Source of the DNA: Salsuginibacillus kocurii DSM 18087
GTDB taxonomy: Bacteria; Bacillota; Bacilli; Bacillales; Marinococcaceae
Assembly: GCF_000377705.1 (NCBI RefSeq)
Contig: NZ_KB898640.1
Span: 1 to 32,570 of the forward strand
Length of the DNA stretch: 32,570 bases
Direction of reading: 5' to 3'
A program made the translations under genes and the position numbers. Below the pieces are notes generated by a model. It was not told the origin of the DNA. It saw only the letters and a list, made by a program, of their open reading frames with translations, and made no database searches. Shown in pieces: positions 15,584 through 23,675 of this stretch (position 1 is the first letter of the stretch; each line of letters starts with the position of its first letter).

Positions 15584-15967
15584 ATGACGTATTCCATCTC
15601 AGACTTAGCCAAGCAGTTTGATATCAGCACGCGCACCATTCGTTACTACGAAGAAAGGGGGTTGATTGAGCCAAAGCGCAGCGCAAGCGGCCAGCGCATA
15701 TACTCCAAAAAAGACCGCACCCGATTGCAGCTGATACTACGCGGCAAACGTTTTAATTTCAGTCTTGAAGAAATTGAAGAAATGATCACCTTATTTGATG
15801 AAGACCGAAGCGGTCGCAAACAGCTGGAAAAAACAATCCGTTACGGTGACCAAAAAATACAAGAATTAACGACACAAATTGAAGAAATGCAGGCGTTGAA
15901 AGAAGAGCTCGAAGAACTGCACGCTGATTTCAAAGAACGGCTGCAAGATATTGAAGCTAAGAAGTAG
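15584..15967 (+). CDS. MerR-family regulator of the acyl-CoA genes (LiuR-like)
   Basis: The 127-aa product has an N-terminal winged HTH with the MerR signature ISTRTIRYYEERGLIEPKRS (14-33), then QRIYSKKDRTRLQLILRGKRF and a C-terminal coiled coil (about 78-125) for dimerisation. It lacks the cysteines of metal-sensing members. Its length, the palindromic operator 70 nt upstream and the following acyl-CoA ligase and dehydrogenase resemble the LiuR group, which responds to acyl-CoA degradation intermediates. That inducer class is inferred. AAGGAAAAGGCGG precedes the ATG. It probably regulates itself and the two following genes. Confidence 0.85.
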   Translation: MTYSISDLAKQFDISTRTIRYYEERGLIEPKRSASGQRIYSKKDRTRLQLILRGKRFNFSLEEIEEMITLFDEDRSGRKQLEKTIRYGDQKIQELTTQIEEMQALKEELEELHADFKERLQDIEAKK

Positions 15968-15988
15968 GGGAAGAAAGTCTTTTTACAA

Positions 15989-16006
15989 ACTAGGTACAAA
16001 CCTAGT
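15989..16006. promoter_or_regulatory. Perfect inverted repeat between merR and the ligase gene
   Basis: ACTAGGT-ACAA-ACCTAGT is a perfect 7+4+7 palindrome beginning 22 nt after the regulator's stop. It is followed by another inverted repeat, CTGCGCA (16010-16016)/TGCGCAG (16039-16045), which brackets a cre site. The bound factor is unknown. Confidence 0.5.
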
Positions 16007-16019
16007 GATCTGCGCAAAA

Positions 16020-16034
16020 TTGAAAGCGGTTACA
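16020..16034 (+). promoter_or_regulatory. CcpA catabolite-response element (cre)
   Basis: TTGAAAGCGGTTACA matches the cre consensus WTGNAANCGNWNNCW at every position. It lies 40 nt before the acyl-CoA ligase start, between merR and the ligase, so CcpA bound there would repress or block readthrough when sugars are plentiful, as is known for fatty-acid degradation genes in Bacillus. Confidence 0.8.
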
Positions 16035-16074
16035 ATCGTGCGCAGTAAACTATATTCTCGGGGGAGGGAACCCA

Positions 16075-17598
16075 ATGAACACATCCGTTTTGCTCGAACG
16101 AAACGCACGTAAATTCAAGGACAAAACAGCTCTCTTTTTCATGGGCCATGAAATGACATACCAGACGCTGAATGAACGCGTCAATCAGTGCGCCAATGCC
16201 TTAAAAGGCAAAGGCGTGCAGCAAGGGGATAAAGTGATTCTCTTTTTGCCGAACGTGCCCGAGTTTGCGATCAGCCTGCTCGCAGTTCATCGACTCGGCG
16301 CAGTCGCAGCACCTGTGAACGCCCGCCTGACTGCAAGTGAGCTTTCCTACATTATTGAACATAGCGAAGCGACGACGTTTATTACGCATGAACTGCTGTT
16401 TGAAGCGGCAAGAAACCTCCCTGAAGAACATTCCGACTTGACTTATATAAAAACAGGTGACCCGACTAGTCGGTTTGAAGCGTTTGACCAAGTCGTCGCT
16501 TCTGCCAGCCCGGAAGCTGTACCGTGTGACCTTGGCGACGACGAACTAGCGACCCTGTTGTACACCTCAGGTACCACTGGAAAGCCGAAAGGCGTTTTAT
16601 TCAGCTACCGAAACATTATGGCCGTCGCTACGATGATGGCCGTTGAAACGGAAATGAAGCCGGAGTCGCGCATGCTGCACATGATGCCGCTCTCGCACTC
16701 CGCGCCACTGCACCTCTTTTTTGTCGCCGGCCTTTACGTAGGCGCCTCCCACGTCTTACACCCGACCTTCACGCCGGATGACTTGCTTACGGTGACCGAA
16801 AACACACGCCCGACCCACTTTTTCGGTGCGCCGGTAGCTTATTTGCTGACCGCACAGAGCGAGAAGCTGCCGCAAACCGACCTTTCATCGGTGAAATGGT
16901 GGATTTACGGGGGTGCTCCGCTTTCGGCCGCAGAAGTAGGCATGATTCAAAACGCGTTCAACACCGACCGGCTCATGTGCGTGTACGGCTTGACGGAAGC
17001 AGGACCGAGCGGAACCTTGCTTGCCCCGCATGAACACGGGCAAAAATCAGGCAGCATCGGGTGCCGCGCCGCGCTGAATACAGAAATTGAGCTCCTGGAT
17101 GAGCACGGCGAGCCGGCAGCGGCAGGAGAAGTCGGCGAAATCGCGCTTAGAGGCGAAGGCAACATGGTCGGCTACTTTAAAGACGAAGAGAAAACGCGTA
17201 CGACCTACCAGGGCGACTGGCTGTTGACCGGCGACATGGCCCGCAAGGATGAAGACGGCTACTACTGGGTGGTCGACCGCAAAAAAGACATGATCATCAG
17301 CGGCGGCGTGAACGTCTACCCGAAAGAAATCGAAGACGTGCTCAAAATCCATCCCGACATCCAGGACGCAGCCATTATCGGCGTGCCGCATCCAGAATGG
17401 GGTGAGAGTATCAAAGCGTTCGTCGTCGCAAAAGAGACCCTCGACGCGCCACAAGCTCTCATCCGCACCTTTTTAGAAGACAAAATCGCCGCCTACAAAA
17501 TCCCGCACCTAGCCGAACAAGTCGCCGACCTGCCGCGCAACCCGACCGGCAAAATCTTAAAACAAGAACTGCGCAACAAAGAGGAGAATGTCTCATGA
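16075..17598 (+). CDS. Acyl-CoA ligase (AMP-forming fatty-acid/branched-acid type)
   Basis: This enzyme activates a carboxylic acid to its acyl-AMP and then to acyl-CoA. The 507-aa product has all landmarks of the ANL superfamily: P-loop-like YTSGTTGKPKG (from 163), YGLTEAGP (from 304), TGDMARKDEDGYYWVVDRKK (from 385) with the hinge Asp/Arg, GGVNVYPKEIE, and the C-terminal catalytic lysine in NPTGKILK (about 493). It is soluble. GGGGGAGGG precedes the ATG. The gene overlaps the dehydrogenase start by 4 nt (ATGA). Substrate length cannot be read from the sequence; medium- or long-chain fatty acid is the best guess. Confidence 0.92.
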   Translation: MNTSVLLERNARKFKDKTALFFMGHEMTYQTLNERVNQCANALKGKGVQQGDKVILFLPNVPEFAISLLAVHRLGAVAAPVNARLTASELSYIIEHSEATTFITHELLFEAARNLPEEHSDLTYIKTGDPTSRFEAFDQVVASASPEAVPCDLGDDELATLLYTSGTTGKPKGVLFSYRNIMAVATMMAVETEMKPESRMLHMMPLSHSAPLHLFFVAGLYVGASHVLHPTFTPDDLLTVTENTRPTHFFGAPVAYLLTAQSEKLPQTDLSSVKWWIYGGAPLSAAEVGMIQNAFNTDRLMCVYGLTEAGPSGTLLAPHEHGQKSGSIGCRAALNTEIELLDEHGEPAAAGEVGEIALRGEGNMVGYFKDEEKTRTTYQGDWLLTGDMARKDEDGYYWVVDRKKDMIISGGVNVYPKEIEDVLKIHPDIQDAAIIGVPHPEWGESIKAFVVAKETLDAPQALIRTFLEDKIAAYKIPHLAEQVADLPRNPTGKILKQELRNKEENVS

Positions 17599-19265
17599 AC
17601 TACGAACAAGACCCGAACCTCCACTACCTGTTGGAAAAATACATGGAGAAGGACCTGTTCGACTATGCGCAGGCTGAGCTGCCCAGGTTCGCTTCCTACT
17701 GTCATGAAGTGGACGTGCGCGCAGCTCACACCGACCGCGGCGGCCAGCCCCAGTTGATTAAGTACGACAAGTTCGGAAACGACATCTCGCACGTATGGGT
17801 AAATGAAGGCTACCGGCAAACGGTGAACGACATGTACAACACTGGCATTGTCGGTTACGTGCATAAAGACATTCCCGAACTCGGTAAGCCCGGCACGTAC
17901 CATTATTCGTACGCACAGGGGTACTTGCTTTCGCAGGCCGAACCGGGCTTTTACTGCCCGGTCACGCTCACAATGGCCGTCGCTTACCTGGTGGATACGT
18001 ACGCTGATGATGAATTGAAAACCCGCTTTTTGCCGCACATTCTCTCCACCGGTGATGTCGAGTTGTATGAAGGCGCTACGTTTTTAACCGAGCGCCAGGG
18101 AGGGTCCGATGTCGGCGCGAACGAAGTGCAAGCGGTCAAAGAAGGTGACCATTACCGTTTGTACGGCGAAAAATATTTCGCCTCAAACGCCGGCATGTGC
18201 GGCGTGTCGGCCGTCCTGGCACGGAAGGAAGACGCTCCGGCCGGCACAAAAGGGCTCAGCTTATTTTTAATGCCGTGGGATGACGAGGAAGGGAATAGAA
18301 ATAACCTAAGTGTCCGCCGCTTAAAAGATAAGCTCGGCGTCCGTGCCGTACCTTCGGCTGAAGTCGAACTAGAAGGGGCTAAAGCCTACCTTGTCGGCGA
18401 AGCCGAGCGCGGCTTTTACTACATGATGGAAGCGTTGAACTTATCGCGTGTCTGCAACGCCGTCGCTTCCGTCGGCATCATGCGTCGCGCCTACGACGAA
18501 GCGCTCGCCTACACACACGAGCGCGAAGCCTTCGGCCAGAAACTGAGCGACTACCCGATGGTGCGCGAAACGCTAATGCACTTACTCAGCCGCCAGGAAG
18601 TAGAGACGAGCGCCGTGTTCAAAACCGTCGACCTGTTTGACCGTGTCATGATGCGGCGTGTCCCGGTCACTCAAGAAGACGAAGCCTTGAACCGCCTCTA
18701 CATCGCCCTCATAAAAGCCCGCACCGCCGAAGAAGCAATCGACTTCGCCCATGAAGCGATCGAACTCCACGGCGGCAACGGCTACATCGAGGACTTCGTC
18801 ACCCCGCGCCTGTTACGCGACGCCCAGGTCCTCACCGTCTGGGAAGGCACCGAAAACATCTTAGGGCTCGAAGTCCTGCGCCTCATCACCAAATTCAACG
18901 CCGACCAGCTCTTCATAAGGGAAATGAAACAAAGCTTGAGCCAGCTGGGTGAGAAGCAGCAGAAGCAGGCAAAACCGGTGGAAAAGGCGTTAGTCCAGCT
19001 CGAACAACTGACCGAAAACGTAAAAACAGCCCCGCCGTCCCTGCAGACCTACCACGCCAAAAAGGTTGCAGACTTAATGACCGATATCTTCCTGAGCATC
19101 ACCGCCTTAGAAGACGCCGCCGCCGAACCAACCCGCAAACCAATGATCGCCGAGTTGTTTTTAGAGCAGATTTGGAGAGAGGAGAACACGTTCGATCCAG
19201 AACCGCGGGCGTTGACGTATTTTGAGGAGTTGGTGAGAGTGCAGGAGAAGGAGAGCGTATTATAG
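17595..19265 (+). CDS. Acyl-CoA dehydrogenase, AidB-like subgroup
   Basis: This FAD enzyme carries out the first oxidation of acyl-CoA. The 556-aa product is longer than the usual 380-aa form, as in the AidB/acyl-CoA-dehydrogenase-like subgroup. Visible blocks are TFLTERQGGSDVGANE (FAD/substrate binding, about 161-176), LKDKLGVRAVPSAEV, LNLSRVCNAVASVGIMRRA, AFGQKLSDYPMVRETL, IELHGGNGYIEDF and LTVWEGTENILGLEVLR. A C-terminal helical extension (about 440-555) is present. The coding sequence is notably C-rich compared with its surroundings. The ATGA overlap with the ligase gene implies coupled translation, and a terminator follows 57 nt later. It most likely works on the product of that ligase. 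Confidence 0.92.
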   Translation: MNYEQDPNLHYLLEKYMEKDLFDYAQAELPRFASYCHEVDVRAAHTDRGGQPQLIKYDKFGNDISHVWVNEGYRQTVNDMYNTGIVGYVHKDIPELGKPGTYHYSYAQGYLLSQAEPGFYCPVTLTMAVAYLVDTYADDELKTRFLPHILSTGDVELYEGATFLTERQGGSDVGANEVQAVKEGDHYRLYGEKYFASNAGMCGVSAVLARKEDAPAGTKGLSLFLMPWDDEEGNRNNLSVRRLKDKLGVRAVPSAEVELEGAKAYLVGEAERGFYYMMEALNLSRVCNAVASVGIMRRAYDEALAYTHEREAFGQKLSDYPMVRETLMHLLSRQEVETSAVFKTVDLFDRVMMRRVPVTQEDEALNRLYIALIKARTAEEAIDFAHEAIELHGGNGYIEDFVTPRLLRDAQVLTVWEGTENILGLEVLRLITKFNADQLFIREMKQSLSQLGEKQQKQAKPVEKALVQLEQLTENVKTAPPSLQTYHAKKVADLMTDIFLSITALEDAAAEPTRKPMIAELFLEQIWREENTFDPEPRALTYFEELVRVQEKESVL

Positions 19266-19321
19266 GTTACTAATTTACTACTATGGAAATTATAAAGTGA
19301 ATAGTAGGAAGAGAAAGGAAC

Positions 19322-19349
19322 ACCCCGGGCATCTACGTTCGGGGTTTTT
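19322..19349 (+). terminator. Terminator of the acyl-CoA operon
   Basis: ACCCCG (19322-19327) pairs with CGGGGT (19340-19345) and is followed by TTTTT. It also marks the end of the GC-rich part of the window. Confidence 0.85.
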
Positions 19350-19637
19350 CTTAGTAATTTAACGAGGTTAGCAGGAAGGAGGAAGATGGGCATAGTAAGA
19401 TACAATTTTGTTGATGGGAGGTAAGGGGGAAAGTAAGGTTGAAAAATGTCACAACAGCAACTGTATAGACTGTGAGGAATAACAAACCAAACAATATAGA
19501 TTGTCATTCTGTATACAACGGCAACCGTCAAGGTGAGGGATCATTATATCCAATATAATTAGGTCTTTGCGAAGGCATTTTCAAACACAAGGTCTTACTT
19601 AACTAATAAATCTGAAACTAACCATATAGTTAGACAA

Positions 19638-19822
19638 GGGGTTATAGAACTGAATCTCCATACTTATCAGTGTACAGTAAATGGATAAATTCATGATTTA
19701 AAAGGTGGAGAGTATTAAAAATATTCCTCATGAATCCAAATAGAGTTTATACTAAATCTCAACTTTATGAGCAAGTATGGAAAGAAAGTTATATGGAAGA
19801 AAATACAGTAATGGTTCATATG
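19638..19822 (+). pseudogene. Fragment of an OmpR-type response regulator (DNA-binding domain)
   Basis: In two frames the plus strand reads GVIELNLHTYQCTVNG, stop, IHDLKGGEY, stop, then FLMNPNRVYTKSQLYEQVWK and ESYMEENTVMVHM. This is the winged-helix core of OmpR/PhoB-type regulators (usual form NPNRVYTKEQLYE-VW---NTVMVHI-RLR-K). The receiver domain and the recognition-helix end are gone. At 19823 the sequence switches abruptly to the TPR gene copy through the shared bases TATGAAAG. It is a clear remnant. Confidence 0.85.
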
Positions 19823-19945
19823 TATGAAAGCGCCATTAAGTTTGGGTTGCCTAAAGAGGATTTGGAAGAAGCATTAGTAGGATAGGAGTACATATAGGAC
19901 CTTAGGAGAATAAAGGCGATCAATGATTTGATCGTCTTGTTTTCA
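19823..19945 (+). pseudogene. Truncated, internally deleted copy of the TPR gene
   Basis: 19823-19912 is nearly identical to 26545-26637 of the intact TPR gene (MYESAIKFGLPKEDLEEALVG in frame), but two bases are missing near 19882, giving an early stop. The region 26638-26900 of the intact locus is absent, and the copy resumes with the terminator: GGCGATCAA paired with TTGATCGTC, then TTTTC. So this is a duplicated 3' part carrying a deletion of about 265 bp. Confidence 0.9.
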
Positions 19946-20021
19946 ATATAATTAAGTATGGAATATTATGTTAAAATTGATGGTAGAAGAAATTCATAAA
20001 ATACAGAAAGGAAGTAAACTG

Positions 20022-20717
20022 ATGAAACAACTCATTGCTCTTGGAGGCGGTGGCTTCTCGATGGAGCCAGAAAACCCATTATTGGATTTATATGTTCTTG
20101 ATCAATCAGATAAAATCTCCCCTAAGATCTGTTTCGTTCCCACGGCAAGTGGAGATTCAGATAATTACATATCAAGGTTTTATAACTTCTTTGAAAAACA
20201 AAATTGTAAACCTTCACACCTTTCATTATTTAACCCACCAACCAAAGATTTGGAGAACTTTCTGATAGAGAAAGATATAATTTATGTTGGTGGTGGTAAC
20301 ACCAAAAACCTGCTAATTTTATGGAAAGAATGGGGGTTAGATATAATTTTAAAAAAAGCTTGGGAACAAGGGAGAGTAATAGCAGGTGTAAGTGCCGGTT
20401 CTATTTGTTGGTTTGAAGAAGGGATGACTGATTCGTATGGTGATGCACTCGAACCACTAAAGTGTTTAGGATTCTTAAGAGGGAGTAATTGCCCTCATTA
20501 TGATGGGGAAGTCAATAGAAGACCTTCCTATCACGAATTTGTAGCTACAGGTAACATAAAATCAGGGGTGGCCACTGATGATGGTGTGGCTCTTCATTAT
20601 ATTGACCAAGAAATAAGTAAAATCGTTAGTTCAAGACCTAATGCCAAGGCTTATAATGTATATTTTGATAAGACAGTACAAGAGGTTGAGTTAAAGACGC
20701 ACTATTTAGGGGCCTAG
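20022..20717 (+). CDS. Peptidase E-like serine dipeptidase (family S51)
   Basis: Family S51 enzymes are cytoplasmic; peptidase E cleaves Asp-X dipeptides, while Firmicute relatives are less well defined. The 231-aa product has LIALGGGGFSME at the N-terminus, ICFVPTASGDSDNYI, the IIYVGGGNTKNLL loop, the nucleophile serine in AGVSAGSICWFEEG, CPHYDGEVNRRP with a conserved His, and ATDDGVALHY with a likely catalytic acid. ATG 20022 has AGAAAGGAAG upstream and gives the family's N-terminus; an in-frame start 18 codons earlier lacks such a site. It lies in the AT-rich stretch with no evident operon partner. Confidence 0.88.
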   Translation: MKQLIALGGGGFSMEPENPLLDLYVLDQSDKISPKICFVPTASGDSDNYISRFYNFFEKQNCKPSHLSLFNPPTKDLENFLIEKDIIYVGGGNTKNLLILWKEWGLDIILKKAWEQGRVIAGVSAGSICWFEEGMTDSYGDALEPLKCLGFLRGSNCPHYDGEVNRRPSYHEFVATGNIKSGVATDDGVALHYIDQEISKIVSSRPNAKAYNVYFDKTVQEVELKTHYLGA

Positions 20718-20816
20718 TGAAGTAACGGAACGATCCAAAGGAATACTTTTTTCTACCGAGCATGGTAGTGGTATATTTAAGGATGGATACAGCGATAAGG
20801 TTTGTGGTACAAAGAA

Positions 20817-21304
20817 ATGATTTTACACGGGGGGTTTAAAATAAACTTTGAGGAGATTGATATAAAGAAACATCGAGATACAGTGGTTACATTTCGGAAA
20901 GACTCATTTAAAGTTAGTTTTGGAGATACTTCGGGGTTTGGTGAAGAAGAGGATTATCTACGTTGGTTAGATGAACAAAAAGAGATTTTCCGGAAGGTTT
21001 TGTTTTAGTGGAAGAAAATGGTGAATATATAGGCCAACTAGAATTAACCATTCGTGAATACGAAGGTAATGACATTGGTTATGTAAATTTGTATTATTTA
21101 ATACCTAAAACACGTGGACTGGGTAAAGGAAAAGAATTACACAATTATGCAAAGCATTTCTTTAAAAAAAGTAAAGTTAGTGAATATCATCTAAGAGTTT
21201 CCCCATCAAATGTTGCTGCGATTAGGTTTTATATGGCAATTGGGATGGAAAAAATCGGTCCAGAAGTAGAAGGAAAAGTAATTAGGATGAAAGGTTATTT
21301 ATAA
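20817..21304 (+). pseudogene. GNAT acetyltransferase with a one-base deletion
   Basis: Two overlapping frames together give a full GNAT protein. The first reads FKINFEEIDIKKHRDTVVTF and DYLRWLDEQKEIFRK to a stop at 21006-21008. The second continues VEENGEYIGQLELTIREYEG, then IPKTRGLGKGKELHNYA (the acetyl-CoA loop, R/Q-x-x-G-x-G/A type) and SPSNVAAIRFYMAIGMEKIG. One added G in the run at 20996-20997 would restore RKGFVLVEENG. The second part alone lacks the N-terminal strands. Either decayed or a sequencing error. The family acetylates amines with acetyl-CoA; the substrate is unknown. Confidence 0.8.
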
Positions 21305-21453
21305 ATATTATTATCGTGCTAACGAGGCGATAGTTAATTAAATCCAATAAACAATGTTAAAACTTTCAAGGTAGTGTCAAAAATGTTGTGTAAAAAGGAA
21401 ATGCTAGAATGCAATAAAATGAATAAACTCTAATTAAAAATGGAGGACAATAT

Positions 21454-21840
21454 ATGCTACGTATTTGTCCAAGTCTTCTTATAGTAATTCTCTTATTATC
21501 CGCTTGTGGAAGTTATGGAACTCCACTAGGCTTAGACGGTGATAGGATTCATGATAATGTGGTGGAAAAGGCCATGCAAGATGAGGATTTTGAAAATGAA
21601 TACAGTCCTAGACATGTAGAACTTATAAGAATTTGTGCAGTTATTCTTGAAGGAGAAGAAGACCCTAGTCATGAAGGAATATACTCTATATTTTGGAAAA
21701 CGAGTGATGCGCCAACAGAGGATTACGGGGGGTATTACTCTTATCACATGAATGAACAAGACTATTCCGTGAAAGTGAGTTCGAAAGAATACATGACTTA
21801 TGATGAGATTGGTTGCCACACTTATGAAGAAAACTACTGA
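21454..21840 (+). CDS. Unknown small lipoprotein, 128 aa
   Basis: ATG with GGAGGA seven nt upstream. The signal peptide MLRICPSLLIVILLLSAC ends in a lipobox with Cys18 followed by GSYG. The mature part is acidic (QDEDFENEYSP, EGEEDPSHEG) with aromatic, strand-like segments (YSIFWKTSD, GGYYSYHMNEQDYSVKVSS). It contains two further cysteines (ICAVI and IGCHTY) that could form a disulfide bond outside the cell. I recognise no family. It stands alone in the AT-rich stretch. Confidence 0.75.
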   Translation: MLRICPSLLIVILLLSACGSYGTPLGLDGDRIHDNVVEKAMQDEDFENEYSPRHVELIRICAVILEGEEDPSHEGIYSIFWKTSDAPTEDYGGYYSYHMNEQDYSVKVSSKEYMTYDEIGCHTYEENY

Positions 21841-21912
21841 GACACCTCGTCTATGAAAAAATTAAAGTATAAGTTCATTATGGAGAAGTTCGGTATCAAA
21901 AGGAAAACTTAA

Positions 21913-22404
21913 TCAAAACATGGATGAGATGGTATCGAGATATTTTGTATTCTGATAATTACTGTTTTCATTTCAGCGAATAACACCATTTTCATCATCA
22001 ATAAATACCATTTCATTATCAATCAGTAATTTAAAATCATCCTTATGAAGTGGAAATTCTTCAATACCATTCATTACTTCATCAAGAATTAACGTGTAAT
22101 TACTAACCTTCAAAAGTTCAATTATTTCTTCATCAGCGTTCTGAAATAGTGCATGAGTTGAAACAATATCATGTTCATTTAATATCAGCTTCTTTAGGTT
22201 TTCAAGTTTACCATTACCAGTGCTGAGTGGTTCCTTGAAGTTCCTACTGGTCACAGGTGTTTTCACACGCTGAACTTCAGGTAGGAACGGTGTGATATAA
22301 ATGAACCTTTCGTTGTTATCAGTTTGTTCCATGTGTTGTATTGCCCAACTTGTTTTACCACTTCCCATTATAGAATCAATGATATTTATGTTTGTTTGTG
22401 GCAT
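21913..22404 (-). pseudogene. Phage-type DEAD helicase, N-terminal remnant
   Basis: Starting at ATG 22402-22404 (GGAAGG upstream), the minus strand encodes INIIDSIMGSGKTSWAIQHM (Walker A), FIYITPFLPEVQRVK, HDIVSTHALFQN and YTLILDEVMNGIE (Walker B with DE), the first RecA domain of phage-type superfamily 2 helicases. The frame ends at TGA 21973-21975 after ENGVIR. Beyond it the same frame goes on as NENSNYQNTKYLDTISSM, and the family usually has Trp where the TGA stands (TGG to TGA). The second RecA domain is missing entirely, so this is a non-functional prophage relic. Confidence 0.75.
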
Positions 22405-22562
22405 CTGTATCAATCCTTCCACCTTGTCGTTCTAACCCTTAAACAAGAAATAAAGAAGATACAGACTGCATTGTCAATAACAATGTATTCCAATATACTA
22501 CACCAAAAATATTCAGCACATCAAAATTGCTTATTGTTCTAAAAAAAGTTGATATATCAAGG

Positions 22563-22680
22563 GTTGTGGCTTTATGGACAAGGATTACCTAAAAACCTTA
22601 CTTTTATTATGCCATTAAGTGATCCACCATTACCCGTATATTTAAAAGCGCATAGAATTAAACACGGTTATGAAAAATAA
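22563..22680 (+). pseudogene. C-terminal coding scrap of unknown origin
   Basis: The plus frame reads LWLYGQGLPKNLTFIMPLSD, then PPLPVYLKAHRIKHGYEK and a stop. It looks protein-like but has no start or upstream continuation and runs into the hairpin at 22679-22705. It is probably a phage or plasmid gene end; the family is not recognised. Confidence 0.35.
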
Positions 22681-22705
22681 AACGGGCTTAAGTCATGCTT
22701 GCCCG
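22679..22705 (-). terminator. Terminator after the two-TM protein gene
   Basis: On the minus strand CGGGCAAG pairs with CTTAAGCCCG (two-base bulge) around a short loop and is followed by TTTTATTTTT. The stem overlaps the last codons of the gene that ends at 22693. Confidence 0.75.
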
Positions 22706-23646
22706 ATTTTACTATATTCCAGACCAAATTTTACCCGTCCTAATTCTATAAATAACTTATAATCTTCCCAAGCATTAAATGTAGCCTCATTAATTTTATT
22801 CGTTATATCCAATCGTTCCTCGTGACTCATATTGTTCTTTGTAATAATATACCTTACACCATCACCCATTCCCTCTGAATTTACCCCAAGCAAACTATCT
22901 AAAATCTTTAAACTATTAATTAGCTTAATACGAATTTCATCTAGTTCCTTGTCCATAAATTTATATTCAGGGTTGTCCTCAGTTTGGGAAAATGTATAGA
23001 CCATTTTCACATAGGCAAACGGAAAGGGTTGGATTGATAAGTCTAAATCCTTAAGAAAGTCCATCATCATTTCATGTTCTAAAAGCTCTCTTATTTTTTT
23101 ATAAACATGCAGGTCTAACTCAGCTTCTCTTTTTACTTGCTCGGGGTCTTTTGGTTTATACCCTAATAAGTATTTCACAGTATCACCGTTAATAGGAAAT
23201 TCAGGATGCTTGCTATTATATCTGGAAGTTAGCCAATGAACAGTTATCTCGGTTTGGTCTGCGGAGGGAGAAAATTCTCTTTCAAATTTATTTAAGTCAT
23301 TTATTATAATACTTTTTTGTTCTTCTGAAAGTTCCATAACTCCGTTTGTGTAAGGAGGACCTAAGTATTTAATATTGTTTTTTTCCCTTTCTATATATTC
23401 ATCATATAACCTTGCCTTTTCTTTTAAAGTTTTATATTTTTGATTGATTTTGTTGACACCATTATAAATAGATTCACTGCCCTTTTTTAATATATAGATA
23501 GTTAGCATACTAAAACCACTAAATAGTAAAAAATTAAATAGTAGTTCAAAACCAAACGAAACATCATCTCCTATATATGCAGATGAAATACCTCCTAAAA
23601 TTGCCCCTAAAACAAGTATCCAAGCTGATTTAAGTTTTTTAATCAT
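22693..23646 (-). CDS. Unknown protein with two N-terminal membrane helices and a large cytoplasmic part
   Basis: AGGGGAAAG precedes the ATG. The 317-aa product has two hydrophobic helices (about 8-26 and 30-55: ILVLGAILGGISSAY and LLFNFLLFSGFSMLTIYIL), a charged coiled-coil-like stretch (about 58-95) and a long soluble helical domain. No enzyme motif is visible. It begins 29 nt after the DUF5655 gene, on the same strand and with no terminator between, so the two probably share a transcript from the -10 box at 24626-24631. A two-TM protein next to a nuclease-like gene resembles the layout of some anti-phage pairs, but this is only an inference. Confidence 0.7.
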   Translation of the reverse strand: MIKKLKSAWILVLGAILGGISSAYIGDDVSFGFELLFNFLLFSGFSMLTIYILKKGSESIYNGVNKINQKYKTLKEKARLYDEYIEREKNNIKYLGPPYTNGVMELSEEQKSIIINDLNKFEREFSPSADQTEITVHWLTSRYNSKHPEFPINGDTVKYLLGYKPKDPEQVKREAELDLHVYKKIRELLEHEMMMDFLKDLDLSIQPFPFAYVKMVYTFSQTEDNPEYKFMDKELDEIRIKLINSLKILDSLLGVNSEGMGDGVRYIITKNNMSHEERLDITNKINEATFNAWEDYKLFIELGRVKFGLEYSKIGQA

Positions 23647-23675
23647 TTCTTTCCCCTGACTTTCGTAACTTGTTA

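Noticed and set aside
17493-18038. 181-aa minus-strand ORF inside the ligase and dehydrogenase genes
   Set aside because: Shadow of two well-supported genes with full motif sets on the other strand.
21370-21400. Possible IS end (GTGTCAAAAATGTTGTGTAAA)
   Set aside because: Resembles some IS ends from memory, but no partner repeat or transposase remnant nearby.
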